DNA of 64,000 nt from Flavobacterium litorale (GCF_019613795.1 NZ_CP080429.1:2661096-2725095), one strand, 5' to 3'; shown: positions 37,581 to 46,709, counted from the first letter of the stretch. Program-made: numbers and translations. Notes: generated from the letters alone by a model not told the origin.

Positions 37581-37702
37581 AAAAATATAATTGATTTGGA
37601 AAACTTTTTTTATGCGGCACAAAAGTATCTCAATTAATACTATTTGATAATTAACTAACGTTAACTGTATATTAATAATTGTATTTTAGTGAATAGACTT
37701 TT
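37581..37702 (+). repeat. Second copy of the gsp promoter block
   Basis: Matches 16529-16650 with two substitutions. It begins directly at the start codon of the divergent RHS gene and ends where gspF-like sequence begins, about 62 bp short of where a first pseudopilin should start. All genes between promoter and gspF tail are missing. Confidence 0.87.
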
Positions 37703-37934
37703 CGATAATCGAATTATTTCGCTAGTAAAGGTAGCCGAGGAAACCAACCAAACGGAGTACATATTCAATCAATTGAATGAACAGTATAATAATGAGGCTA
37801 TGCAACAATCTAAAGTGTTATTAACTGTTTTAGAGCCGTTTATTATATTGTTTGTAGGTGTATTGGTTGCTGTTTTATTAGTGGCAATATACTTACCAAT
37901 GTTCCAGTTAAGTAGTGCTATAGGGAAAATTTAG
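37703..37934 (+). pseudogene. gspF-like 3' remnant
   Basis: Encodes FDNRIISLVKVAEETNQTEY and on to MFQLSSAIGKI, the last 75-80 residues of the GspF/PilC protein at 27156-28289. Protein identity is very high, while many third positions differ (roughly four-fifths nucleotide identity by eye). A GTG at 37689 in the promoter block is in frame, but the product would be only the last membrane helix. It is a deletion scar of a second gsp cluster. Confidence 0.85.
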
Positions 37935-38062
37935 TTATAGAAGATGAAACCCCGAACTTCCTTATCATTCTAATCTCAGAATAGTAATAAAAATGCGACA
38001 TAGTTTTTGATAAAATCCTAATGGCTATTTTACTTGTATTTTATAAGTTTACACGTTAAGTG

Positions 38063-38257
38063 TCAATTTTTAGGCTTAAAAACTGTTGCAAGCAAATACT
38101 CTATTGCATCCTGTTTTGTAAACCTAATCTTTTTACTCTTTTGTCTATTCATTTTGGAAAAAGCTCCAGTATTTTGTGCTTTTACTAATACAAAGAATTT
38201 TTCCTTTTCTTCTTCAGAAAGTGCTAGGAAAACTTCATATACTGTATTAGCATTCAT
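38063..38257 (-). CDS. Small hypothetical protein of island B
   Basis: 64 aa: MNANTVYEVFLALSEEEKEK is a helical, acidic start; RFTKQDAIEYLLATVF near the end looks like a helix-turn-helix. Similar small proteins occur in Bacteroidota mobile elements, but I cannot name a family. It could be an excisionase-like or regulatory factor for the integrase upstream on the same strand. Confidence 0.5.
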   Translation of the reverse strand: MNANTVYEVFLALSEEEKEKFFVLVKAQNTGAFSKMNRQKSKKIRFTKQDAIEYLLATVFKPKN

Positions 38258-38349
38258 TTACTTAGATTTATTACAAATCTATCGTGCTATAAAATAAAAA
38301 TTCAATCTTACTGTTTGAAAATGGTATAATTAAAGTACTTTAAAATAGT

Positions 38350-39225
38350 TTACAATGTTTTGAAGTAATCGCTTAGAATTATTTCTAATTCATTTGCTAT
38401 TCTTAAATAATCAGAATCTTTACTTTCGTTTACTTTATATCCAAAAATTGATGGATAGGTTCCGATATTGCAGTCAAATGTTTTTTTCATAGCATGATAT
38501 AGTTCAGTCTGCGTACCATAAGTTATGGTCAAGATTCCCTTCTTTACAAAAAATTCAATAATATATCTCAATTTTTTGCCCTTGATAATTGGATATTTTT
38601 TTAAAATAATAGTTTCGATTTCTAAGTTTCTGTCATGAGAAATAAAATCTTTGAAAGATTTTTCTTTTTTAAAAAAAGTAGGTGAAAATTTTTTGTAAAT
38701 TTTACTGTTTGTTACTTCTTCAACTATGGTTTCTTGATTGAAAATTTGGGGTTTCAAACCTGTAATCCTATTAATTTCATCTAAATGATTGTTGAAATAG
38801 AAATTTTGATAATGAAATATGGCTTTAGTATTTAGATCCTTATTAGGTGAATTTTTCTCAAAGTGAAGCAATAACTGATTTGATATGTAAGTGTAAGTCT
38901 CAACTTGTTTTAGATAGTTTTCAGCCAAATAATTAAAACTATTTTCGCTTAAAGTTTCTTTATACTCCATTAATTGAAAACAATTGTTTTGCAACGCACC
39001 CGATTTTAGTAAACATATTGCAAATGTGATATTATTACCATTAATAAAATTTAAACTATCATCAATATAAATTATTTGATTAAACCAGTCTTCAACTAAT
39101 TTTGGATCAATAGATAAATTTTTGAAAACTTCTTTATCGAAGATTGAAAGGGGGATATAGAATACAAAATTTTTAAATATCTCATTGGTTAATTTTTGAT
39201 ATTTTGAATTTAAATCAATAGGCAT
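38350..39225 (-). CDS. Hypothetical protein
   Basis: 291 aa, mostly helical, soluble, rich in Asn, Lys and Phe, with no signal peptide or membrane segment. No motif recognised. The higher A+T content and lack of a family suggest an island-borne accessory gene. Followed at 38337 by a T-rich stretch but no clear terminator. Confidence 0.6.
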   Translation of the reverse strand: MPIDLNSKYQKLTNEIFKNFVFYIPLSIFDKEVFKNLSIDPKLVEDWFNQIIYIDDSLNFINGNNITFAICLLKSGALQNNCFQLMEYKETLSENSFNYLAENYLKQVETYTYISNQLLLHFEKNSPNKDLNTKAIFHYQNFYFNNHLDEINRITGLKPQIFNQETIVEEVTNSKIYKKFSPTFFKKEKSFKDFISHDRNLEIETIILKKYPIIKGKKLRYIIEFFVKKGILTITYGTQTELYHAMKKTFDCNIGTYPSIFGYKVNESKDSDYLRIANELEIILSDYFKTL

Positions 39226-39787
39226 TTTAATTACAAAATCATATTTATTAATAATTATAGTTAATCTCTTCTACATAGGCATGGTTGTGTAGCTGTTAAA
39301 AACAAAGTGAGTAGAAGGCGCTATTCATGCAATATATGATAGCTTTTTTCATCAAACAAAGTAAGCTATCTAATTTAGACATTTATTTGAGTTTTTCAAA
39401 ATACATTATGCTGCCGTTATTAATCTTTTTCGTCTATATTTTTATGAATTATCGTTAAAAAAAATTGCAAGCAAAGTATTTTTACAATAATATTAGATTT
39501 GTTATAGTTGACTATTTTAAATACTATGATGAGTAATGAATATTTTTCATAATGTATTGCAATTTGAACCCAACCTTTACAATGATAGTTTACAAAACTG
39601 TCTTGATCACTTAAATCGAACGTATGATTAATAGTACTAATTTAACTGATAACACTTAGTTTTCTTGAATTTATATGCTTTTAGCACATTGCATTAATAT
39701 TGCAATACTTTAGTCTCAACAATTGCAAACTCAGCGAGATTCAAAAAAATAGCAAAAAAATTTAATTTTATATGATATGTAAGTGAT
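39226..39787. other. Gene-free gap in island B
   Basis: 562 bp, AT-rich, no convincing frame or hairpin found. It may contain the promoter of the 38350 gene and remnants of decayed genes. Confidence 0.5.
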
Positions 39788-41161
39788 TTATCGTAACAAA
39801 TCTGAGTAATCTTCTGGCAATTCTGCATCAATATCCCTTAGATACTTTTCTAATGCAGATATGGTAGTATGTCCTGTAATGAGCATTAACTTGCTCTTAG
39901 TTTCAAATTGAGAAGTCGTTTTACGCATTTCCTTGTACAATTTCGTTATGAAAGTATGTCTAAAGCTATACATTCCATAATCTTTACTAAGGTTAAAATA
40001 TTTTTTAACAACTCTATTAAATCGCTTAGAAAAATAGTCTCTCTTATTGTTGGGTTCAGTTGCCCATGCTTGACCTAAACCATCAGGAGTAAAGAGAAAA
40101 CTATCAGAATCAAACTGGGAAAGATCGGGCAAATCATACATCAATATATCAGGTAGAATTTTAATTTTTATGGCTTTATTTTTAGTTCTCAAATAAAGTT
40201 TCTTTTCTACCGTGTCGATGTCTTTAATCTTTAACTCACAAACTTCAACTGGTCGCAAAAAATTGTAAGATACAAACTTAATGAATAATAAAAGTAATGG
40301 ATCTTTTTTCTCTAAATGAGAGTAAATATCTTTCTGCATTTCAGAGGTGTAGGTTTTATTTCGCTCTGGCTTGGACTTTAAAATATTTATTCGTTTGACG
40401 ATATTATCTGGAATTTTTTCGTTGTCTTCTAAAACTTGAAATAGAGTACTGATGTCAGCTCTTGTATTGTTTCTATTTCTAGCACTGGATTTTGAAAGTA
40501 TTTCATTTAGATAATCATTTATAACTTTTTTAGTTATATGGGTAATGGGTTTACTTTCATCTAACGATTTTCTAAATTTTCTAATTCGCAACTCAAAATT
40601 TTTATATGAGATGGCTTTAATGGTATTCTTTTTTATGTTTAACCCAAAATCAAAAGCTTCTTTAATTGATAGTATTTTAGGGGTTGCAATGGTATTTTTG
40701 GAAATTGCAATAGTATCTGGTTTTACCATTGCAATGGTATTTTCATCCGCTTTTAAAGCATTGGAATCCTTATTATTATTTAATAATTCCTCAATATTGT
40801 TGTCCGTATTAGGATTGAAACCTTTTTCTAACAAAAATTCAAGTGCATCGCGCATTGCAACTAGATAAGCTATTCTTTCACTTTTCGTTTTCAGCCTATT
40901 TGCATTACCCTTAATATTAGGCATTCTTTTAAGTTTACCCGTTTCTATATCTCTAAAACTATAATATATGTACCAGCTTTTTGATAATGCTTTTCTTTTT
41001 TCTGCTTCGCTAAGCTTACTCCATAACAATATATTTACGCCACCAGTAAAGATTTTTGGAACCGAAAAATTTTTCTTTTGTAACAAAGTTTTGGGGGAAT
41101 TAATGTCAGAATCGTGTACTAAATCGTGTACTTTTAGTAAATGTAAAAAAATTTTAGACAT
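39788..41161 (-). CDS. int: Tyrosine recombinase (island integrase)
   Basis: 457 aa. The N-terminal SAM-like core-binding domain covers about 170-270 (SYKNFELRIRKFRKSL); the catalytic domain has Arg303 (NFLRPVEVCELK), Arg401-His402 (MYSFRHTFITKLYKE, Tyr replacing the first His), His431 (LITGHTTISALEKY) and nucleophile Tyr440. It inserts the element into the 3' end of the adjacent tRNA-Met gene. The ATG follows the tRNA terminator directly, without a ribosome-binding site, so expression may need read-through from the tRNA. Residues 11-17 (VHDLVHD) are encoded by the paired CGTGTACT arm sites. Confidence 0.93.
   Translation of the reverse strand: MSKIFLHLLKVHDLVHDSDINSPKTLLQKKNFSVPKIFTGGVNILLWSKLSEAEKRKALSKSWYIYYSFRDIETGKLKRMPNIKGNANRLKTKSERIAYLVAMRDALEFLLEKGFNPNTDNNIEELLNNNKDSNALKADENTIAMVKPDTIAISKNTIATPKILSIKEAFDFGLNIKKNTIKAISYKNFELRIRKFRKSLDESKPITHITKKVINDYLNEILSKSSARNRNNTRADISTLFQVLEDNEKIPDNIVKRINILKSKPERNKTYTSEMQKDIYSHLEKKDPLLLLFIKFVSYNFLRPVEVCELKIKDIDTVEKKLYLRTKNKAIKIKILPDILMYDLPDLSQFDSDSFLFTPDGLGQAWATEPNNKRDYFSKRFNRVVKKYFNLSKDYGMYSFRHTFITKLYKEMRKTTSQFETKSKLMLITGHTTISALEKYLRDIDAELPEDYSDLLR
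41113..41132. promoter_or_regulatory. Paired arm-type integrase sites inside the int gene
   Basis: CGTGTACT at 41113-41120 and 41125-41132, the same 12-bp period as at 7819-7838. In the circular form the pairs would flank the tRNA-derived core at about 83 and 47 bp, as P and P' arms of an attP. Confidence 0.6.
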
Positions 41162-41192
41162 AAAAAAACGGTTTAGTGTACACTAAACCGTT
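41162..41192 (-). terminator. tRNA-Met terminator, perfect 26-bp palindrome
   Basis: AACGGTTTAGTGT joined to its complement ACACTAAACCGTT, then seven Ts on the minus strand ending at the int start codon. It would terminate the tRNA transcript; its central GTGTAC also resembles the arm-site core. Confidence 0.82.
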
Positions 41193-41215
41193 GACTTTCT
41201 AATTTTTCTATCTTG

Positions 41216-41289
41216 TAGCGAAGACGGGATTTGAACCCGTGACCTCAGGGTTATGAATCCTGCGCTCTAACCAACTGAGCTACCTCGCC
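41216..41289 (-). tRNA. tRNA-Met (anticodon CAU)
   Basis: 74 nt cloverleaf on the minus strand: acceptor GGCGAGG/CTTCGCT (with G-U pairs), D arm GCTCAGTTGGTTAGAGC, anticodon loop TTCATAA, T arm ACGGGTTCAAATCCCGT, discriminator A. The 3' CCA is not encoded. CAU in an elongator-type body suits tRNA-Met; an Ile2 tRNA with a modified C34 cannot be fully excluded. It is the integration target of both islands. Confidence 0.95.
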
Positions 41290-41443
41290 ATTTGTGGTTA
41301 TGCATCGTTATTCCTGCAATGCGGGTGCAAATATATAACTTTATTTAACGACTGCAAATATATTTTTTTCAAAAAATTATTTTACCAAAATACTTTTTTT
41401 TAACTGTATATTATTCTATATTTCGCGAAAATATTATAGACCG

Positions 41444-41836
41444 ATGGACGAAAAAACGAAATATGAACTCGAATTCCCTATAACCTCATCACCACAACTT
41501 TTATATCAATACATTTCTACACCATCGGGATTATCAGAATGGTTTGCAGATAACGTTAACTCTAGAGGCGAGTTTTACACCTTTATCTGGGACGATTCTG
41601 AAGAAAAAGCCAGAATGTCCTCTAAAAAAAGTGGAGAACGGATAAAGTTTAGATGGGTTGACGAGGATAATAATGACGGGGATTACTATTTTGAATTAAA
41701 AATAGTGGTAGATGAAATTACTAAAGACGTATCGTTAGTAGTAACTGATTTTGCTCCAGAAGATGATATAGAGGAGGCAAAACAACTTTGGGAAAACCAA
41801 ATATCCGACCTTAAACATGTTATAGGCTCAGTTTAG
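41444..41836 (+). CDS. START-like domain protein
   Basis: 130 aa of the START/AHSA1-like fold (YELEFPITSSPQLLYQYIST, LSEWFADNV). This is a conserved Bacteroidota core protein of unknown ligand. It is the first chromosomal gene beyond the tRNA and lies upstream of a class IV aminotransferase. Confidence 0.82.
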   Translation: MDEKTKYELEFPITSSPQLLYQYISTPSGLSEWFADNVNSRGEFYTFIWDDSEEKARMSSKKSGERIKFRWVDEDNNDGDYYFELKIVVDEITKDVSLVVTDFAPEDDIEEAKQLWENQISDLKHVIGSV

Positions 41837-41863
41837 GATATAAGACCTATTACAACTATATTT

Positions 41864-41888
41864 GCCCTATTAATAATAGGGCTTTTTT
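41864..41888 (+). terminator. Terminator that abuts the next start codon
   Basis: GCCCTATTA and TAATAGGGC followed by TTTTTT at 41883-41888; the ATG of the aminotransferase begins at 41889. It leaves no room for a leader, so either the real start is downstream or the hairpin acts as an attenuator. Confidence 0.75.
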
Positions 41889-42734
41889 ATGATTAGTTAT
41901 AACGGAAATTTAGTAGCACAATCGGGTATTACCATACAGGAAAATAGAGGTTTTTTATATGGCGATGCTATTTTTGAAACACTTAAAATTCTGGATAGCA
42001 GAGTACTATTTTTAGAAGACCATTATTTTAGATTAATGGCATCTATGCGTATTGTACGAATGGAAATTCCCATGGATTTTACTATGGAATACATGGAGCA
42101 AAAAGTACTGGAACTCGTTAGTAGTTTAGAGATTAACGCATCTGCTCGTGCGCGAATTACGTTTTTTAGAAAATCTGGTGGCTTTTATTTACCTACTGAC
42201 AATACTACTGAATTTATAATAACAGCTAGTGCCCTTGAGAATACGATATATCAATTTATGGATGATGCTTATGAGGTAGACCTTTTTAAAGATTTTTACG
42301 TAACTAAACAATTGCTTTCTACGCTAAAATCGACCAATAAAATGGTACAAATTACAGGTAGTATTTTTGCAAACGAAAATGGCTTACATAATTGTTTGCT
42401 ATTAAATGATGATAAAAATGTAATAGAAGTACTACAGGGTAACCTGTTTATGCTGAAAGACGGCAAATTAACAACCCCTCCAATATCAGATGGGTGTTTA
42501 AATGGTATTATGAGAAAGCAACTGTTAGCAATTACAGGTAAAGATGAAGATATTATGGTTGAAGAGGCTTCAATATCGCCGTTTGACCTCCAGAAAGCTG
42601 ATGAGTTGTTTATTACCAACGTAATTATGGGTATACAACCTATAACAAAATATAGAAAGAAAACGTACGGTAACGATTTGTCATCAAACCTACTTAAAAA
42701 GCTGAATACACAATTACGACTAGGGTTAGTTTAG
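41889..42734 (+). CDS. Class IV PLP-dependent aminotransferase (PabC/IlvE-like)
   Basis: 281 aa. Typical features: RGFLYGDAIFETLKI near the start, a lysine in LLSTLKSTNKM for PLP, and the end LFITNVIMGIQPITKY. It is either aminodeoxychorismate lyase (folate pathway) or a branched-chain or D-amino acid aminotransferase; the sequence alone does not decide. Its end overlaps the convergent YqgE gene by 9 bp. Confidence 0.88.
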   Translation: MISYNGNLVAQSGITIQENRGFLYGDAIFETLKILDSRVLFLEDHYFRLMASMRIVRMEIPMDFTMEYMEQKVLELVSSLEINASARARITFFRKSGGFYLPTDNTTEFIITASALENTIYQFMDDAYEVDLFKDFYVTKQLLSTLKSTNKMVQITGSIFANENGLHNCLLLNDDKNVIEVLQGNLFMLKDGKLTTPPISDGCLNGIMRKQLLAITGKDEDIMVEEASISPFDLQKADELFITNVIMGIQPITKYRKKTYGNDLSSNLLKKLNTQLRLGLV

Positions 42735-43286
42735 TGTAGGGTTTTCGGGAGCGTTAGACCAGATTAAATAAGTTCCTCCAAGTTCCATTATCTTCTCTTT
42801 CCAAAAAGAGTCACTTGGCTTACCTATAATCTTGTTTTCATAACTGTTTTCAGATACTATCCAAGAGTCTTCTTCAAGCTCATCATCAAGCTGATTGGCA
42901 TCCCAACCTGTATAACCTAAAAAGAAACGGATGTTGTTTGCTTTTATCATACCTCGGTTGATAAGGTCTTTGGTCGACTCAAAGTCGCCTCCCCAATAAA
43001 TACCATTTGATATTTCTATACTGTTCGGTATCAAATCGGGTACGTTGTGAATAAAGTACAAATTGTCTTGTTCTACAGGACCACCGTTATACACTTTAAA
43101 CGAACCGTTTATTTCTGGCATAAGATCTTGTATTGTAAACCCAAGTGGTTTGTTTAAAATAAACCCTACGGAACCTTCTGTATTATGATCGGCTAATAAA
43201 ACCACAGACCTATTAAAAGATAGATCTCCTATGGTAGAAGGCTCTGCTATAAGCAGGTGTCCTTTTTTGGGTTTTAGTGAAATCAT
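42726..43286 (-). CDS. YqgE/AlgH family protein
   Basis: 186 aa: GHLLIAEPSTIGDLSFNRSV and VGFILNKPLG are the family signatures, as is GGPVEQDNLYFIH. Conserved in Gram-negatives, role unclear. Normally monocistronic; convergent with the aminotransferase. Confidence 0.93.
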   Translation of the reverse strand: MISLKPKKGHLLIAEPSTIGDLSFNRSVVLLADHNTEGSVGFILNKPLGFTIQDLMPEINGSFKVYNGGPVEQDNLYFIHNVPDLIPNSIEISNGIYWGGDFESTKDLINRGMIKANNIRFFLGYTGWDANQLDDELEEDSWIVSENSYENKIIGKPSDSFWKEKIMELGGTYLIWSNAPENPTLN

Positions 43287-43359
43287 ACATAAGCAATTTG
43301 AACTAAATTTAGTTAAAAAAAACAGACATCCAAAATAAATTTAGAAAGTTTTACAAAAA

Positions 43360-43383
43360 AAAGCCTCTCAAATGAAAGGCTTT
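43360..43383 (-). terminator. Terminator of the HU gene
   Basis: On the minus strand AAAGCCT and AGGCTTT form the stem, followed by a run of Ts; 23 bp after the HU stop codon. Confidence 0.8.
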
Positions 43384-43406
43384 ATATACGTAGTATGATT
43401 ATGCTA

Positions 43407-43682
43407 TTATTTATTAACCGCACCGTCAAGTTCAGCACCTGGCTTGAATTTAACAACATTTTTTGCAGCTATTTGTATAGGAGCTCCTGTCTGTGGGTTT
43501 CTTCCTTCTCTTGCTGCTCTGTTGGTTACAGACCATGAACCGAAACCTACCAAAGATACTCTGTTACCTTTGTTTAGTGAGTCGCCCACATTGCTAATAA
43601 AAGACTCTAATGCTTTTTTTGCTGCACCTTTAGAAATTCCTGCGTCTGCAGCCATTGCGTCGATTAATTCTGATTTGTTCAT
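43407..43682 (-). CDS. hup: DNA-binding protein HU
   Basis: 91 aa, full length: MNKSELIDAMAADAGISKGA, the arm motif GRNPQTGAPIQIAAKN and VKFKPG are diagnostic of HU. It bends DNA and compacts the nucleoid; it could also assist the integrase and Cas1-Cas2 as an IHF substitute. It has its own terminator. Confidence 0.97.
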   Translation of the reverse strand: MNKSELIDAMAADAGISKGAAKKALESFISNVGDSLNKGNRVSLVGFGSWSVTNRAAREGRNPQTGAPIQIAAKNVVKFKPGAELDGAVNK

Positions 43683-43869
43683 AATAATTGTTATTAATTG
43701 TTTTGTTAAAATTAATGCTTTTATATATCCCGTCCTACAAATTTAGCAGGAAATACATACTATGCAAGTGTTTTTTAACTATTTCAATTTAATTGTTAAT
43801 AACTTTACCTAAAATGTTAACAATAGTGCTTGGAATTTATAATTCCTTGTAACAATGCGTATTTACTGG

Positions 43870-44817
43870 TTATTTTGCAAGTGCATTATCCGAGAACTTC
43901 ATTCCGTTAAGTAATTGGCTTGCTTCCATTTTTTTCTTTCCTGGAAATTGTAGCTCCAATAACTCTAAGCAGCCATCAGTAACACATACCTTAATTTCTT
44001 TTTTATTGGCTATAATTTTACCTATAGGAAAATCATGATTTTCCTCTATAAACTGCGCCTTATATATTTTTACGTTCCACTTTTGGTCCTTATCTGTAAT
44101 AAATGTCCAAGCAGCAGGGTAAGGGCTTAGTCCACGTATTAAATTGTAAATCGTTTTCCCCGATTTTGTCCAATCTATCTTACAATTATCTTTATCCAGC
44201 TTGTAAGCCGTTTTTATAGCACCAGTTGTTGGTTGTATTGTTGTTTCAGCACTTCCGTTTGCTATTTGAGATAGCGTTAGTAAAACAGCATCTACACCCA
44301 ATAACATTAATCTATCGTGGAGTTCTCCAGCCGTTTCCTCTGGTTTTATTGCTATTTGTTGTTTTAAAATAATAGCACCTGTATCTATTTTTTCGTCAAT
44401 AAAAAACGTTGTTACGCCTGTTTCCTGTTCTCCATTAATAATAGCCCAATTTATAGGTGCTGCTCCTCTGTATTTTGGTAATAGTGATGCATGGAGGTTA
44501 AACGTACCCAATTTTGGCATTTGCCATACCTGCGTTGGTAACATCCTAAAAGCTACTACTACTTGCAAATTGGCGTTTAATGCTGCTAATTCCTTTAAAA
44601 AAGTTTCGTCTTTTAAGTTTGTGGGTTGCAGTAAGTGTAAGTCTTTCTTTAGCGCATATTCCTTAACGGCAGAGTATTTTACTTTTTGCCCTCTACCTGC
44701 AGGTCGGTCAGGAGCTGTTATAACTCCTACTATATCGTAGTTATTTTGGTATATAGCATCCAGAATACCCACTGCAAACTCAGGGGTACCCATAAAAACA
44801 ATTCGTAAACGTTCCAT
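43870..44817 (-). CDS. fmt: Methionyl-tRNA formyltransferase
   Basis: 315 aa. Formyl transfer to initiator Met-tRNA. Motifs: FMGTPEFAVGILDAI, the catalytic LHASLLPKYRGAAPINWAI, and the C-terminal OB-fold domain. It starts at the stop codon of recQ (1-bp overlap), so the two are cotranscribed. Confidence 0.97.
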   Translation of the reverse strand: MERLRIVFMGTPEFAVGILDAIYQNNYDIVGVITAPDRPAGRGQKVKYSAVKEYALKKDLHLLQPTNLKDETFLKELAALNANLQVVVAFRMLPTQVWQMPKLGTFNLHASLLPKYRGAAPINWAIINGEQETGVTTFFIDEKIDTGAIILKQQIAIKPEETAGELHDRLMLLGVDAVLLTLSQIANGSAETTIQPTTGAIKTAYKLDKDNCKIDWTKSGKTIYNLIRGLSPYPAAWTFITDKDQKWNVKIYKAQFIEENHDFPIGKIIANKKEIKVCVTDGCLELLELQFPGKKKMEASQLLNGMKFSDNALAK

Positions 44818-46709
44818 TACTTTAGTGTGTATTGGTTGTTGGTATTTATTTTAATTTTTTCGTTATCCAAAAGTAGTCGCAATGTAGTAATAGTTTCTTG
44901 TGCTGTAAGTGCTAATTCACTTTCTATTTTACGTGATGTGCAGGGGGCTTCTGATATTAATTTGAGTACATCGTTTGCTACATCAACTATATTCTTGGGT
45001 TTGTTATTTTTACGTATACAATAGGAACAGATACCACAATTGGTACTATCTGTTTCGCCAAAATAATCGAGTAATAGTCTGCTCTTACATCTATCGGTGT
45101 TTGTTGCATAGTGCTCAATAGCACTAAACTGCTGCACTTTAATTTTATTTTGTTGCTCTAAAAAAGCAGCTATACGGTTTATGGTATGGTCGTCCTCTCT
45201 AACTTCGTTAAATGTAAGTGTACTGTCTGTGCCTTTACTTGTATAGTTAATAATCTGTTTTTCCTTTAATCGTTGCATTAATGCCAATAACTCTTTTTCG
45301 GTAGCTTTTGTTTTTCTAATAATCAGGTCGGAATTAATTGACGATTCCATATCGAATATCCCAGGATAGTTTCTTAGTATTGCTAATAGCATCGCTTCAT
45401 CGGCAGGGTTCAAACTAATATAACGTAGTACCTCTTTACTAGGAACTAAGAACTGGAGCGTAATTTGCTCCGAAAATTGTTTGGATAGTGTTACAATACC
45501 TTGCCTATCTAAAAACTGTAATGCATGGTATGTTTTAACAACATTAAAATTGTATTGATTGCAAAATGCATTAATATTAAATGGGAAGGTTTGCCCTATC
45601 CCCTCGCCGTAGGCTATTTGAAGGTAGTTATTTAAACGAACGTATACATTTTTTAAAAACTTCTTATCGGGTAGTACGGCTATAAATTGGTTTTCGGTAG
45701 CAGTAATATCAGATTTGTTGAGTAAGAGTAGGGCAAACGATTTTTCGCCATTTCGCCCTGCCCTACCCGCTTCCTGATAGTAGCTTTCAATATTCTCGGG
45801 CAATTGTATGTGCAGTACTGTTTTTACATTGGGTTTGTCTATACCCATTCCAAATGCATTGGTGGCTACTATTACCTGTACTTTTTCGTGCAACCAATTT
45901 TTCATGTTGGTTGCCTTCTCCCCTTCCTTAAGCCCTCCGTGGTAATACGTTGCTTTATAACCAAGCGCATTTAACTGTTGCGAAACGTTATGACAGGATT
46001 TACGATTGCGTACATATATAATAGAGGGTTCTGGATTTTTGGTAAGTATCTGCTGAATTTTATGTAGCTTATCTTCCGTTTCAAAAACCATATAAGCTAT
46101 ATTCTCCCTAGCAAACGATTTTTTGTATACAGCGGGGTTTTCTAATCCAAGTTGTTTTATAACGTCGTCCTGTACGCGTTTGGTTGCCGATGCTGTTAAT
46201 GCTAAAAATGGTACTGATGGAAAATGTTGTTTTAAATAGGCTATTTTTAAATAGGCAGGCCTGAAATCGTGCCCCCATTGCGATACACAATGTGCTTCGT
46301 CAATAGCTATACTATTTATAGGTAATTCTTTTATACGGTCTACAATCCAATCAGCCTGTAATCGTTCTGGCGAAATGTATAAAAATTTATAATCTCCAAA
46401 TTTACAATTGTCCAACTGGTCGCTTATAGCTTCAGCAGATAATCCTCCTGCTAATGCAATAGCTTTAATGTCTCTTGAGGCTAAATTTGCAACCTGATCT
46501 TTCATTAATGCAATTAGCGGTGACACTACCAAACAAATTCCTGGTAAAAGCATAGCAGATATCTGGAAGCATACTGACTTTCCTCCTCCTGTAGGCATTA
46601 ATCCAAAAGTATCTTTACCGTCCAGTACCGATTGGATTATTTTATCCTGAGGATCACGAAAATTATCGTATTGCCAATATTTTTTGAGGATTTCTAGCGG
46701 TTGTTGCAT
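44817..46709 (-). CDS. recQ: ATP-dependent DNA helicase RecQ
   Basis: 630 aa, 3'-5' helicase in recombination and repair. Walker A MPTGGGKSVCFQ, DEAH box IDEAHCVSQWGHDFRP, motif VI QEAGRAGRNGE, the zinc site (CKSRLLLDYFG, CGICSYC) and a winged helix at the C-terminus. No HRDC domain, as is common in Bacteroidota paralogues. Cotranscribed with fmt and the ATPase gene upstream. Confidence 0.96.
   Translation of the reverse strand: MQQPLEILKKYWQYDNFRDPQDKIIQSVLDGKDTFGLMPTGGGKSVCFQISAMLLPGICLVVSPLIALMKDQVANLASRDIKAIALAGGLSAEAISDQLDNCKFGDYKFLYISPERLQADWIVDRIKELPINSIAIDEAHCVSQWGHDFRPAYLKIAYLKQHFPSVPFLALTASATKRVQDDVIKQLGLENPAVYKKSFARENIAYMVFETEDKLHKIQQILTKNPEPSIIYVRNRKSCHNVSQQLNALGYKATYYHGGLKEGEKATNMKNWLHEKVQVIVATNAFGMGIDKPNVKTVLHIQLPENIESYYQEAGRAGRNGEKSFALLLLNKSDITATENQFIAVLPDKKFLKNVYVRLNNYLQIAYGEGIGQTFPFNINAFCNQYNFNVVKTYHALQFLDRQGIVTLSKQFSEQITLQFLVPSKEVLRYISLNPADEAMLLAILRNYPGIFDMESSINSDLIIRKTKATEKELLALMQRLKEKQIINYTSKGTDSTLTFNEVREDDHTINRIAAFLEQQNKIKVQQFSAIEHYATNTDRCKSRLLLDYFGETDSTNCGICSYCIRKNNKPKNIVDVANDVLKLISEAPCTSRKIESELALTAQETITTLRLLLDNEKIKINTNNQYTLK

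Noticed and set aside
37689..37934. Short functional GspF-like protein starting at the GTG
   Set aside because: It would hold only one membrane helix and the tail of GspF; junction with the promoter block marks it as a deletion scar.
41167..41192. Palindrome as an operator only
   Set aside because: A T-run follows directly downstream of the tRNA on the minus strand, so a terminator is the simplest explanation; integrase binding remains a side hypothesis.
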